Origin: Sinonovacula constricta
Lineage: Eukaryota > Mollusca > Bivalvia > Cardiida > Solecurtidae
Length of the DNA: 64,000 nucleotides
Direction of reading: 5' to 3'
NCBI GenBank assembly: GCA_007844125.1
Contig: CM017561.1
Coordinates: 60,053,450 to 60,117,449, forward strand
Part shown: positions 32,676-44,274 of the stretch, piece by piece
Layout of the letters: each line of letters starts with the position of its first letter
How positions within the stretch are numbered: position 1 is the first letter of the stretch
The notes under the pieces: generated by a model
The model's database searches: none
The model's input: the letters and a program-made list of their open reading frames with translations, nothing else
Told to the model about the DNA's origin: nothing
Position numbers and translations under genes: made by a program

Positions 32676-33100
32676 CGAAAATTTAATGCGAAAAAAATGA
32701 TAGTAGGAAATACTTTAGATGGCTTTAAAAACGCCCGAGGCTGGGATTTGGTGGAGGATGTCGGGAGTTTTTCGGGTAGGAAGCGAGCGGGTAGGATGCG
32801 AGCTACTCTAGGCATGTTTTCGTGATAGAGGTAGAAAGTGTATTGATTCAAGTGGATAAAATTTAGTCCATAGGGTCTACTAAGCTTTGTGCACATATGA
32901 TTCCGATTTAGAGGCATAGTAAGTAAAGTCACAGTCTTTTTCGGATTATAAATCATGAATGTTGTAAATACTCCTTGGTTGACTATTTCACGTGGATTTA
33001 AGCCAAAATTTTCATGCACCATCTCAATCTCTTTGATGGGAAAACCCCGTGCAGTAACACAGCTTTTTATAGTTTTTGTTGTTGTTGTTGTTGTTGACAT
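32621..33100 (-). CDS. Hypothetical single-exon ORF, 159 residues
   Basis: Open frame from ATG 33100 (after a GTT run that encodes a short Thr tract) to TAA at 32621. The core (about residues 15-140) has a mixed, protein-like composition (TARGFPIKEIEMVHENFGL, NPREIVNQGVFTTFMIYNP) with no recognised domain, signal or membrane segment. The last 18 or so codons and the stop lie inside a MITE-1 fragment, so the C-terminus is transposon-derived. It may be a lineage-specific gene, a piece of an unrecognised mobile element, or chance. Confidence 0.35.
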   Translation of the reverse strand: MSTTTTTTKTIKSCVTARGFPIKEIEMVHENFGLNPREIVNQGVFTTFMIYNPKKTVTLLTMPLNRNHMCTKLSRPYGLNFIHLNQYTFYLYHENMPRVARILPARFLPEKLPTSSTKSQPRAFLKPSKVFPTIIFFALNFRIKISIDSLDHFPSHALK

Positions 33101-34660
33101 GCATCGCACAGGTACAGTTATGGTATTTACACCTACGTCCGGCTATAAATAGTATCGGAAGACATGGGTAGAGCCAACTATGGCGAAGAATGTAAGCTAG
33201 AAGACATGAAGGTTTTTGCCCGACCCTACGCGGAGAGGGGCTGAGGACAAGTCGGTGAGTCTTGCCGCTTGGCCACGACTCATCCCCTGTCAGTGTTATG
33301 GTCGCTCGCTTTTAACCATTTAATGTCTCTTTTGGCATAACACGTTCAAGTTGGCAAACTTTCAGCGGTGAGTCGGTGTTCTACCGAGAAAACCTGACTG
33401 TGAGATTGAAGAGACAATACGAAGCTATTTTGCTTTGCTTGTTAGTGAGACCTTAAAATGAACAAGAAAAATCTTTAAAAAAGATATGCGGTGTTGGTGA
33501 GGCTTTCAGGCTTTTAGTGTGTTTGCAACTGTGGCGAATATTATCCAAAAATATACAAATAAAGTTTATTGATGCGGACTGCTTTAAAATTCACCTGGTC
33601 TTGATTTGCATCCGTAATAAAGTCAAAGGCGAAGTTAAGCAGGTAAGCCGGAAAAAAAACCCACATAAATACGACAGCAATTTCCCAAGCAATTATCGTC
33701 ATTGCAAGTTGAGTCGGTCTCTGCCTGGTGGATTAAAAGAATTGATAAATTCTTATTGTATCCTCTAATATTTTAGTTCCGCGCGTTCTGGTATAATAAA
33801 AAGGGGAAAGTTTATAAAGTGCAAAATGGAAAAAAAAAATTATACAAACACGGCAACATTAAAACCCGGAAGTCGAAAGTAAAGGAGAAAAAGCAACAAA
33901 ACAGTCACGGCGGCTACGTTCATGCCTGTGCACATCGATAATTGTGTTCATGTAAATAATTTTCCACACGAATTGAATGTAATAAAACAAGCCAAGACTT
34001 TTAGATTTTTTTTTTTTTTGGGTGGGGGGGGGGGGGGGGGGAGGGAAATTGTAATGTTAATTATTTTAACTATTTCAGAAAAATTATTATCTCGTTCAAA
34101 TCTTCCTTCGATTTTCCAGTATGGTGGAAGTTAAACAGTTCCGTGCGCCCTCGCACATGCTCAGGAAGTATTGTGATCTGAAAGGCGATTGGATATTGAA
34201 TGATCACGCGGTTACACTGCAATGTTAGGGTAGCTTGTTCACCGTGCAGCACAATTAATTAGTAAACTTATATTGCCCCTGGCAACAGTTCCAAAGTCGT
34301 CCCTAATACCTTGCGACAACAGTTTTGACTGCTCACTAAACACCCATGAAATAATTGTTTTTTTACATAACGTAGTAAAATTAATATTACTTTCATATTT
34401 ATTGCAACACCATTTTGTTGAGACATTTCCATGGTTGGTTGTCAGGAAATCGAAGGCTGTTCAATTTCTTTAATGTACTGTTTAACTTTGCCATGTCAGT
34501 AGTAAATGTAGAAATACGAAAGGGCGATAACTTGTGCAGGTTTCTGTATTGTTTTTTATATATAAAACGGCTTGTCTGTGTAGATTATCTACAGAATAAG
34601 CTGGAACCCGGTTAACGTCTTGACTATTGGCCCCAGATGGTGATTTATATAATATTGGCT
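33101..34660. other. Non-coding stretch with poly-G run
   Basis: Nothing convincing in coding terms. A run of about 20 G lies at 34021-34042. Confidence 0.5.
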
Positions 34661-34665
34661 ATTCA

Positions 34666-34870
34666 CAGGGATGGATCCAGGGAAGGGGATGGGGGATGGG
34701 GGCTTCACCCCCTAGACAAACACACCAACCAGGTAAAAGAGTAGAATTGTAAAAAAACATACATGTAAACTTTAAAATATTACGGCTTAAAAGTAATTTT
34801 TGTCTGTTGAATGGTTAGGTTGAAGTTAGGGTCCCTTACTGTGTATATCTAGTATTCCGCAAAAATCCAA
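34666..34870 (-). mobile_element. hAT-like short element, partial copy
   Basis: Begins CAGGGATGGATCCAGGGAAG and is the reverse-oriented relative of 40940-41218. Shared phrases include 'accaggtaaaagagta' and 'gttaggttgaagttag'. The far terminus is missing or too diverged. Confidence 0.7.
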
Positions 34871-35638
34871 AACATTTTGCATAGCGCCCCCAGCAGCAGC
34901 TCTTAAACATTAGAAACAGTTCTTCCTGAAGAAGGAACAAGAATCTGCATATTTTTCCTCGATTTTAATACTGTTTACACATTTCCACTTGACTTTAACC
35001 GGTGTCGATATGCATCATATTGCTTCCATAAACACTGCAGTGATAATGGCTGTAGTAGTTGCGCTCAGAAATGTGCAACCTTGTTTTCTTTCAAACTATT
35101 TACACATGACCCAAGTCAGGGCCCCTGCTTTGAAATAACTCCTATAGCCACTGAAATGAAAGGGACAGTTGTTGCACATTCACTTTAAACTCTATTGCTG
35201 GATTTGACTCCTTTGAAGGCGCTCGCAAAGCTTCGTCAGCCATATAAAAGGTCTCATTGGTGAGGCTATTGTTTATGTTCAGGATGCACACAATTTATGT
35301 TTTGTCGCACCGTAATGACCTTGTTGATGATAAGAAGTCTTGGTACAAGGGTAGAAAACACAAGGCAGAACTGGGAAATAGGGAGGAGAAGTTTTAGGAC
35401 TGTTTCTCCATAGCTATACAACATAACGGTATAATATTTACGTATGTAATTACAATTAGCTGGAATCAACAGGGTTTGATTGAAGTCCAATTCTTGTCAA
35501 AATACGATGGGTAGAATTATGTAAAACATCAGAATTAAAGCAAAACTATGTTATGAAAACATAACCTATGTTATAATTCAATGTGGGCATTGCATACATA
35601 CATGTACTACATGTACTATCTTTGCAGTTTGCCCATAG

Positions 35639-36060
35639 AGGTGATATCCGACAGTTTAGATCAAAAACTAGTTCCAACGACAAAAATAATAATTGTTACC
35701 TGAGAAGATCCCGTGAAATGTTGTTTATTGGTGTCCTACATCCATGTGAAAAGTGAAACATAACATTTATCTGAACAACGCTGCACAGTTAGCTATTTTA
35801 AACTAAGAAAACCTCGTGACCACTGGTAAATCGATGTGACGTCGATATCTATTCTTATCAGAAATCCGCATCATGCTAATTAATAGATTTGGAAAGAACG
35901 AACACGTAAAGCGATTTATTAACGATTTGTACTAATAACTGAGGCAGTGTTCAAAATCGTGTACACTTAGACTGGAATCTAAGTAATGCAGAGAAAATGA
36001 CAAAATTCAGCCAAACAGGGGTCATATATTTTCACATATACAATGTATCAAATATAGTCA
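35639..36060 (-). mobile_element. MITE-1 copy, reverse
   Basis: Left end GTGATATCCGACAGTTT. Internal phrases appear in reverse complement ('gctgcacagttagctatttt', 'aagaaaacctcgtgac', 'gacgtcgatatctatt'). The right end is diverged. Confidence 0.75.
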
Positions 36061-36551
36061 AATTGTAACATATCATCGTTAAGCACAAACGGAAGAAGTC
36101 GATATAATTGGTCAATATAAAAGTATTTCTTTTCGTGCCTTTTGGGCTACCTGCATCATTAAAACATTCATCGTTATTAAAGGACTATTCTCACTTACAG
36201 TCTGTCTATTGCTGTCTGCCATGTGATAGCACGCGATGATGACGCACCGAAACACATATTCTGACATCAAATTGCTACTGTCACATTCTTTGAGTCTTCA
36301 AATTAAACGTTTCGTTTGTGATCGTTTTGTCCTTGATGCTCAATAGACAGTAGCAGACCACTCCACTCCCCTTTCCCCCTAAAGTCCCGCACTATGTGTT
36401 ACACAAAATAGTTTATTTTATAAACTAGTAAAGCTATTGGTCCAGTTGGTCACAAAGATAATCTCCTACATTACAGTAATACACGCAGTAAACTTCACCG
36501 GCAACATTTTCATTTAGGATAAATAACTTTAAATTAGGAAAAATCGGACTT

Positions 36552-36850
36552 GAAAGCAAATCGGTAGAACATTTACTGTAGGTAGGGGAGGGCCCAGGTT
36601 CGATTTTTGGCCGTGACATACCAAAGTCTTAAAAATGTTAGTGGTAAGGTTCCCTTGCTAACGCTCAAGCAAATATATGGGTAGTTCAACGACTGGCTGG
36701 CTCGGTATCAGGACAATGTGACAGGATGTGGAATCAAACCAGTTGTTCATGGCATGCTATACACAGTAAAGGCAGCACTATATCTGCTTCAAGTGGACAC
36801 CGTCTCCAAGTAGCTGAAATAGTGTTGGTGGGACAATAGACCAAATAAAT
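36552..36850 (+). mobile_element. SINE-B copy
   Basis: Collinear with 22206-22515: degraded A box (AATCGGTAGAAC), B box GGTTCGATTTT, then 'catggcatgctatacacagt' and 'caagtggacaccgtctcc'. The tail is A-rich. The head is more mutated than in the first copy. Confidence 0.8.
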
Positions 36851-37257
36851 AAACTTAACGAAATAATAGCACAAATGCTAGATCCGACCATTTCATTATT
36901 TTATAATGAGTTTTCAATTTTCAATATGGTTTAAAATTTGTTTTCATTTTCTATGATGTAAATATATTTACGTAAGTGGGTGCACAAACGTGTATCAAGA
37001 ATTTGCATATCTCAACGCTTACTCAATTGTGAGACCCGATTTCAAATAGGTATTTTCCCCTGGGTCGGGTTTCACAATATATGTTATTATTAGCAGAAAT
37101 GACTCAATAAACGTGAAACTTAAATCCTGCACACCAAACCCTATAATACCCATCGTGACTTCTCTGGAGTATTTTATGAAACGTATCTTTGTGGCTTTTG
37201 TAACATTGCCTAACCACGCATCGATAGAAAGACTTGAGCAAGATATAACGAATATTC

Positions 37258-37316
37258 ACACACACACACACACACACACACGCACGCACGCACGCACGCA
37301 CGCACGCTCACAAACA
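37258..37316. repeat. CA and CGCA microsatellite
   Basis: (CA)n followed by about seven CGCA units. Confidence 0.95.
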
Positions 37317-37392
37317 CATGCGCAATTTTCTACACATCTGAGACAAAAACAAAATCAAGTGTGCCAGACTTCTTTGAAAGGTAACATTTTAA

Positions 37393-37880
37393 AGGTGGTA
37401 TCCGACAGTTTGCCTATATCTTATATATGTAACAATACCAGGCATTTGTTTGGGGGTATTTGTACATAATTCATGCAGAAAAAATCATACATTAGTCAAA
37501 GCTTTGATGATTTTCAACAGTACATGTATCCCAATTTTAGGGAAGTAAAACTCATTAATCAATACTTAAATGTGCATTCTTTTCAAATCTATAAATAAGA
37601 ACGATTTTGGATTTCTGCTAAAAATAGACATCGACGTCACAACGGATGACGTGGATGGGCTTAATCATAAGTGGTCACGTGGGTTTGTTAGTTTAAAAAT
37701 AACTGTGCAGCGTGGCTCAGATAGGGAATACATGTTTGAAGTGACAATTTTGACGTTATCGTTCACTTTTCAGACAGGTGTAGGACATTAATGAACAGCA
37801 TTTTGCGAGATCTGTTCGGGTAACAATGGTTTATGATATTAAATGAAAATACTTTGGGTCCAAATTGTCGGATACCACCT
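37393..37880 (+). mobile_element. MITE-1 copy, full length (reference copy)
   Basis: 488 bases between two TTAA sites (37389-37392 and 37881-37884). Terminal inverted repeats are AGGTGGTATCCGACAGTTTG on the left and CAAATTGTCGGATACCACCT on the right. No coding capacity, so it is non-autonomous. The exact TTAA target duplication fits piggyBac-like or Kolobok-like transposases (established for those superfamilies); assignment is an inference. Confidence 0.92.
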
Positions 37881-38316
37881 TTAAAGGAGGATCTTGGATG
37901 TGGTTGTTTGAATCAGTTATTAGCTCTTATTAGATCTTATTATAGATTCAGAACTTTCAAATAACGGCCATAACCTTTCAAATTTGTCTTTTTTACTTGA
38001 TCCCATATCGCTTTAAACAGTTTATTTGTTGCAGATTTTGTGTCACATTTGAAACTTTTTCATCCGTAAATTTTCTTGCATGTATATAGTATACAGAGTA
38101 TACAAGTAGAAATGATTTATAGATGCCATTTCGTTGCCTCATGTGACAATCTCATGTTAAAATTTCATACGTCACTGAACTGTACGGAATACACAGATTT
38201 CTATGCCAGGTGTACTGTTTTGTTTAAATTGTGTTTGCTTACATAACATACATAAACGTACCACCTTTACAAAACAGGAGCGGGATTTTCGACTTAGTCA
38301 ATATAGGAAATAGATT

Positions 38317-38533
38317 TGGACAGAGACGGACCTGGCGCACACCTCTACACTTTAAATCCGGACCTACATAAAAATATACTGTTAAATATGACCTATATGA
38401 ATATTAAAAAGTATCATGTTTAATCCAGATACGCACAAATACACCTCTCGGACAATCCAGAAAATTTAAAAAAATGAAGTCGTTAAACGTTTTTATTCGC
38501 CCCCTCTATGGTGAATTCATAGATCCGGCTCTG
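38317..38533. mobile_element. Possible hAT-like short element, CAGAG ends
   Basis: CAGAGACGGACCTGG at the left and ATCCGGCTCTG at the right are inverted. No 8-bp duplication was found, so support is weak. Confidence 0.3.
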
Positions 38534-38676
38534 AGCCGTGACCTATAATACACTTATACTATAACACATATGTGGGTAGGGCATGTGACGTTGCGGTTAT
38601 AGTTTCGACTAGACTTTTACGGATCGCTGAATTTTAAACTTCCGGGCTTCAACCAGTATTTTCCCTTTTTTTGCAG

Positions 38677-38711
38677 ATTTCTGAAGGATTCAACTATGGC
38701 GGTCTTCAACA
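38677..38711 (+). CDS. Possible short exon MAVFN
   Basis: A 35-base segment between a strong acceptor (CCCTTTTTTTGCAG) and a consensus donor (AACA/GTAAGT). It contains ATGGCGGTCTTCAAC and leaves phase 1, the phase needed by the chitin-binding exon at 43126. As a start exon it lacks a signal peptide, so it could also be an untranslated or alternative exon. Confidence 0.35.
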
Positions 38712-39322
38712 GTAAGTTGGACTTAATTTCTTTATTTCTTATGTTTTGTCGTTTAAAGGACAAAAGCATAAAGTTTTCTATGTTTACAAGCAATTTGTTA
38801 ACATTGTTTTTAAACTAAATTAAAACTAATTTTTTTCTCATGATATGAGAGATGATCTCATAAAAGATGTTTGTAGATAAGAAATTACACACAAACAAGC
38901 ATAGTCACAACCGTTAGTGTTCTTAAATAATATTATTTTATTCATTTATTTTAAAAATGTCTAAAATTACTTATGTAACCATTACATTTATTGTCATAAT
39001 TTTGTATTTGGTGAAATAAAGACGACAACGTAGAGATTTCATTGCTTGTTATTAAAATCGTGAAAAAAATGAAATTGCAAGTATTTCTTAAATGTGCATT
39101 GAGACGTCTTACCAGTTTAACGTTATTATAATAATAATAACAACAAATAACTGAAAATGGATTAAAAATTAATTTTCCTGAAACTGACTCAAATTTATTG
39201 CAAACGGTAAGAAGCCTTTTAAACATTGCAAATGAAATAAACTTATCACATGAGGCTGTATAAAACGGAATGACTGCCACAATATTTTACCATTGAGAAT
39301 TTAAGTTCTATTTGGAGATTAA

Positions 39323-39686
39323 AAGGTGGTGTACAACAGTTTACCTCAATTTTGGGGAAGTAAAACTCATTAATCTATACTTAAAATTCTCATTGCTTTC
39401 AAATCTATAAATAAGAACGGTTGGAATTGCGGCTGAAAATAGACATAGACGTCACAGCGGATGACGCGGATGATGAGCCAATCATAAGTGGTCACGTGGT
39501 TGTCTTAGTTTAAAATTAACTAACTGTGCAGCTTGACTCAAATGGGAAATACATGTTTGTACTGACGATTGTGGCACTTTTCAGACAGGTGTAGGACATC
39601 AATAAACAACATTTTGCGTGATCTGTTCAGGTAACAATAGTTTATCAAGATGAAAATATTTTGGTCCAAACTGACGGATACCATCT
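39323..39686 (+). mobile_element. MITE-1 copy, internal deletion
   Basis: TTAA on both sides (39319-39322 and 39687-39690). Left end AAGGTGGTGTACAACAGTT, right end CTGACGGATACCATCT. It is about 125 bases shorter than the reference copy. Confidence 0.88.
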
Positions 39687-39699
39687 TTAATACCGCTCA

Positions 39700-39840
39700 T
39701 GAGTCGTGACCGGTAATTCCTTAGTGACTGCGTACTTAGTAGGGAGAATGTCCGAGAACCTTGATCACGCTTGAGGTTATCTTGATCAAGGAAGATCACG
39801 CAAGAGCAGCTCGAAAATCGAACTGATAACATCATCGTCT

Positions 39841-39878
<38 letters not shown>

Positions 39879-40600
39879 CTCCTCCTCATCATCATTAGCA
39901 ACAGCAGCAAAACACCTACAAACAACAGTATTGGCATCATAATCAGTAGTAGCAATAGCGCCATAATCATTATCAACAACATCTTCAATCTCCCTGTCAT
40001 CATTGTTATCATAAGTTGTCATATTCAGCAGCAGCATCATAATTATTATGTTAACTCCCAATCCCACCTTAAAATCTTTTATATTTAATACCTGAACAGT
40101 TTTTTTATTTTCGTGGAATAAAAAGCTTGAGTCATTCGCACTAATGATTGTGTATAATGAAGGGGTTCAAATTTAGCATTTTATGTCTATGGCCAATTGT
40201 TTCTGTCAAGTTTCGAATACCCGCAACCATTTGTCGAGGGTAGGGTTTGGATATGTCTATGGTTTGGGCTAATCCACAGTCATCTAAATAGATTGTGGTA
40301 CAGGCCTGAACACAAATGTAACTATATACTTTAGCCCATGACATTTGTATGTAAATGTTGCTATTTTAAGTACGTGTGAGTGCACTTCACAGGAATTGGC
40401 CGATGGATAGACGTTCTCCTACAGTTATCGTTCGTTACTCTTACATATATACACATGCAACAGTCTCACGGCCATGTATTTGAAGTCCCTACGTTACAAA
40501 GATAATAAAGTTGATTTTGTTTTTGGTGGTTCGTGTAAAATGGAAACTTGATGTTTAAATAAAAGATGTCCGTTATGGTCTGAAAACTACAGAAAACTCC
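39700..40600. other. Non-coding stretch with triplet repeats
   Basis: Contains a CGT/CCT triplet run (39838-39895). Frames over it give poly-Asp or poly-Arg peptides, which are artefacts. Confidence 0.6.
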
Positions 40601-40608
40601 TAACAAAT

Positions 40609-40793
40609 AACTAATTGTGCAAGTGGCTTAGATAAGAAATACATATTTGTAGTGACGATCAGGGTGTTATAGTCTACTTTTCACATATATGCTGGGCATC
40701 TAAAAATAACATATCGCGGGGTCTTTTCAAATAACAATATTTCATATGGTTGTTTGAGAAAAAGTCTCATTTTAAACTAGCGAATACCACCTT
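40609..40793 (+). mobile_element. MITE-1 copy, 5'-truncated
   Basis: From 'taactaattgtgcaagtggc' to AGCGAATACCACCT. It matches the right 40 percent of the reference copy. Confidence 0.7.
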
Positions 40794-40939
40794 TAGGTAT
40801 TTGAAAAGATACATATTCTACATAGATACACACAACTAACGAATTCTACTCGAATATAAAATAAGGATTGCATACTGTTTACGGATTTCAACACGTTTTT
40901 AACGTGCTACTGTTTTGTTGTTGGTGTTGTGGTTGTAGG

Positions 40940-41218
40940 CAGGGGTGGATCCAGAAAGTTTTGCGTGTATGTGTGTGGGGGGACGGGGTGGGGGGTATGA
41001 ATCAAGATCCATTCAGCTTTATCACAGAAAATACTAAATATATACACACAGTAAGGGGCTCTAACTTCAACCTAAGCAATCAACAGACACAAATTACTTT
41101 AAAAGTTTAGTTTTTAAGCTGAAATGTATGTGGCTACACAACTGTACTCTTTTACCTGGTTGGGGAAGGGGGGGGGGGGGGGTGCATCCCCCTATCCCAC
41201 CCCGCGGATCCATCCCTG
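40940..41218. mobile_element. hAT-like MITE with perfect 8-bp target duplication
   Basis: 279 bases. Termini are CAGGGGTGGATCCAG on the left and, inverted, GGATCCATCCCTG on the right. The flanks carry the identical 8-mer GTTGTAGG (40932-40939 and 41219-41226), as made by hAT transposases. It is non-coding and contains a run of about 15 G near the right end. Confidence 0.92.
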
Positions 41219-41226
41219 GTTGTAGG

Positions 41227-42080
41227 GTTTGATTTTGACAACGGGGTTATGACGTCGATGTAACAGATTTCGTAAATTGTGAATTCGCTGAGTTAGGAAA
41301 AGGCCAAAAAGTCAAGTACTTATCAAACGACAAAACACCTGCCCTTGCGTAAATGATATAACAGTTAATCCTTCCTTTCTATTATCTATGTTTGAACTCT
41401 TCTGTTTCAATAATCTCCGTCGTAATCCATCATCCGAACCCCCCTGATTACATAAGGTGCAGGTTCTAGCTGGTTTATTGCAAACATTAAGTGTGTACTT
41501 ACAATTGAAAAATGACCAAAACAACACGAGAAAATGAAAAGCAGTGACATTTCAGAATTATAGACGGAAATAAATGACAGCCGTTACCTTGGTTTCTGTA
41601 GAATTCAAACTAATATACTGCCGCAGAGACCGGGCGTTATCTTGTGATATCTACTTTGTGAGATAAGACTTAAAATATGACGCCGAATTTCGACCCTACG
41701 ATATAAATAATAAGGCTATTTGTTTGAATTTGCCTACGCTGTACGTTGACATCCAGAGTCAGTAGGGTTGTCCTTTATAACACCTATGGAAAACAAATGG
41801 TGCGAAATTTTGCTATACTGTAAATAGGCTTGCCCGGAAATTCGCGCAATGCAATAAATTCTATTCATGAATGATAAAAGTCATATATGTCTTCGGAATT
41901 GACCTTTTTCTGCTTATGTGTTGGTCTGTATGATCTTGTTGTGCGAATGTATAAAACATCAAAACGTGTAAAAAAATAACATTATTCTTCTCACTAACCA
42001 AACATATATACATATATATATATATGATTTTTATACATATATATTTTTATACTTATATTTATATATACCTAAAAACTTAC
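41227..42080. other. Non-coding stretch
   Basis: Includes an AT-rich TATA/CATA run (about 42003-42070). A minus-strand frame near 41380-41460 (SDDGLRRRLLKQKSSN) looks exon-like, but its phase does not fit the candidate exon at 42081. Confidence 0.4.
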
Positions 42081-42287
42081 TTTCGCTTTCGTCGCCATAG
42101 TCGATCATAGCCGATATTAACATCGGGCATTTTCTAAAGTAAACGGTGTCATCGGTGTATTTCCGACCCCTGGTGAATTCTAGATTTGTGCTGTTCCATA
42201 CTACGAGGTAATGAGCTTCTTTTTCTTTCTGGAAAAAGACAAAGCTGGAGTTCCTTTCTTTCGAGTCGGGCTTCCTTCCTCCGCCAT
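42081..42287 (-). pseudogene. Candidate first exon, frame broken, unknown gene
   Basis: On the minus strand an ATG in strong context (AACAATGGCGG, ATG at 42287) opens MAEEGSPTRKKGTPALS and stops after 28 codons at 42201. The overlapping +1 frame stays open and reads KEAHYLVVWNSTNLEFTR and onward to a consensus donor (GCGAAA/GTAAGT at 42080/42081). A one-base change in the A-rich run near 42220-42228 would join the two frames. Alternatively 42081-42228 is an internal exon using the very good acceptor TTTGTCTTTTTCCAG, phase 0 in and phase 1 out, 49 codons. The 'LVVW' motif followed by a basic stretch recalls metazoan proteins that precede BEN domains; this is only an impression. No downstream exon was joined. 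Confidence 0.4.
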
Positions 42288-42289
42288 TG

Positions 42290-43125
42290 TTATTTACGAA
42301 TTAAAGGTCACGGACGAAAGTAAATGTTGGTCACTGGATAATAAAGACGCTTAGGTAGATGATCGAAACATTTCAGGATTCGACAGAAGTTATTTAAAAT
42401 CTCTCTAGTGCTAAAAGTTTTTATGACTCATTTTAAATAATGTTAACAACTATGGACAAAAAAGACATTATATATGTCATAAAATTCTAAACCTTATATA
42501 ACTTTAAGATTTCTTTGGGGTTTTTTTTAGTTTCCAAAATTGTTCTTTTTTTCTGTTAGACTTCTATTTATATTGAATTTTAGGTTTAATCAGCTACCTA
42601 ATTCTAATTAGTTTGCTTGCTCTTTGATTTACAAAAAAAAACTAATGTATGATGTTGGTCTATTGCTATAACATATCTTTTGTGTTGAGGAGAAACATGA
42701 TAGGCTTGTCATCGTTCACTCGTGTTTTTGTGACTAATATTTGACGAAGACGGCTAAGAGAACAAGAGAAAGAGAACAACAGTGTAGCCACATCAGCATC
42801 ACATCACCGAGAACGACCGCCCGACTGTCCGGGTTTTCTATCGCCGATTTATAACGTTTAACGTACTAAACGGATTAGATTCATATATGGCTTATAAGTA
42901 CATGCTATAAACGGAAAAGAAAAATATCGACTTTTCTATTTCATTTAATAACTGCGGGATAATGGCTATTTTTTATGCATTTTAAACCAAAATATGCCGT
43001 GATGAGGGCATCCGTGTCCCATGGAAACATTTCTAGCCCATGTGCGGTGGCAGTGAAATCAAAGTAAACCAATTTTTTAATAACAATTTTATACAAAAGG
43101 GATAAAACTATTATTTTACCTTCAG
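42290..43125. other. Non-coding stretch
   Basis: No recognised exon. The last 30 bases are the branch and acceptor region (TTATTTTACCTTCAG) of the next exon. Confidence 0.55.
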
Positions 43126-43353
43126 GTACCTGCGACATTGTTGACCTTAGAGACTGTAAAGTCGGAACAAATTTCCTAGACCCCTGCGATTGCAGCAAAT
43201 ACTATCAATGCGACAATCAATACACCATGTTGTCCCTGAAGTGCAGTCCGGGAACTTTATACGTACCAGAGAATATTACTACCTGCGACACCGAAAAGAC
43301 GGTCAAGGTAGAAAGCTGCAACTCTTTTTCTTGGAGTCGGTGTAACGTTTCAG
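43126..43353 (+). CDS. Chitin-binding type-2 module exon (receptor gene)
   Basis: A 228-nt exon, phase 1 at both ends, identical in length and phase to 6107-6334. It encodes one peritrophin-A module with all cysteines in order: RDC, CDC, YQC, LKC, TTC and ESC. The core CDCSKYYQCDNQ is the most typical chitin-binding signature in the window. It begins with Thr-Cys, so the first cysteine could complete a preceding module. The acceptor is good (TTTTACCTTCAG); the donor is weaker (TTTCAG/GTTCGT). Three N-glycosylation sites occur (NIT, NVS and, depending on the splice, an additional one). The next exon in phase is 49940-50141. The first exon of this set is unresolved: 38677-38711 or exon 3 at 7680. 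Confidence 0.82.
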
Positions 43354-43636
43354 GTTCGTATGTGCTTTTTAAGTGCTTTGTTTACAAAGATATATTGTGT
43401 GTTGTTTATTCACACCTACTAATAGAATTTGTGTAAGGGGGTAGAATTATTCGCAGAAAAAAACAACCTTATAAGCATTACTAACGTTTCATGCTAGATT
43501 CGGGCTTGTATTTTTTTCTTTAGAGCGAATCAAATGTAAGCGCAAACATGCTTTGTTCGGTAACAGTAAAATGTCATCAATGTCAGAATCCGAATACAGC
43601 TTCAATGACAACTTTACAGTCCATACTGAGTCTGTT

Positions 43637-43797
43637 TAAAGATGATGTCCGACAATTTGTTTATATCCAATACAATACACTTTTCACATAGGAGAAGGTC
43701 ATCAATAAGCAGCATTGCTTAAGCTCTTTTCAGGTAACAATAATGATTATGGTTATTTGAGTAAGAAAAATTTTATTCAATTAGTTGCATGCCACAT
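43637..43797 (+). mobile_element. MITE-1 copy, internally deleted
   Basis: Left end AAGATGATGTCCGACAATTTG, then directly the 3' part ('caggtaacaataatgatta'). It lies back to back with the reverse copy at 43802, in the intron after the 43126 exon. Confidence 0.7.
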
Positions 43798-43801
43798 TTA
43801 A

Positions 43802-44274
43802 AGGTGGTATTCGACAGTTTGGACCAAAAATATTTTCATTAAATATATTAATAAACTATTGTTACCTGAACATATCTCGCAAAATGCCGTTTATTGATGT
43901 CCTACACTTGTCTTTACAGTGTACCATAACTCCACAATCGTCATTACAAACATGTGTTTCCTATCAGAGCCACGCTGCACAGTTAGCTATTTTTAAACTT
44001 AGAAAACCACGTGATAACTTATGTTTTAGCTCATCCACACCCTCTGTCTGATTTAGCAGAAATCCCAATCGTTCCTATTTATACATTTGAAAAGAACGAA
44101 CATTTTATGTGTTGAATAACGATTTTTGCTGTTCAAAAATTGAAATACTGTTGAAAATTGTCAAAGTTGAGACTAAAATATGATTTTTTTCAACAAATTA
44201 TGCACAAATACCCCCAAACAGAGGTCAGATATTGCTACATGTATTGGATATAGACAAACTGTCGGATACCACCA
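43802..44274 (-). mobile_element. MITE-1 copy, reverse, near full length
   Basis: TTAA at 43798-43801, then AGGTGGTATTCGACAGTTTG. The other end is CAAACTGTCGGATACCACC. Internal order is reversed relative to the reference copy. Confidence 0.88.

Noticed and set aside
39599..40067. Asp-rich and Arg/Thr-rich minus-strand frames
   Set aside because: They come from the CGT/CCT triplet run and partly from a MITE-1 end.
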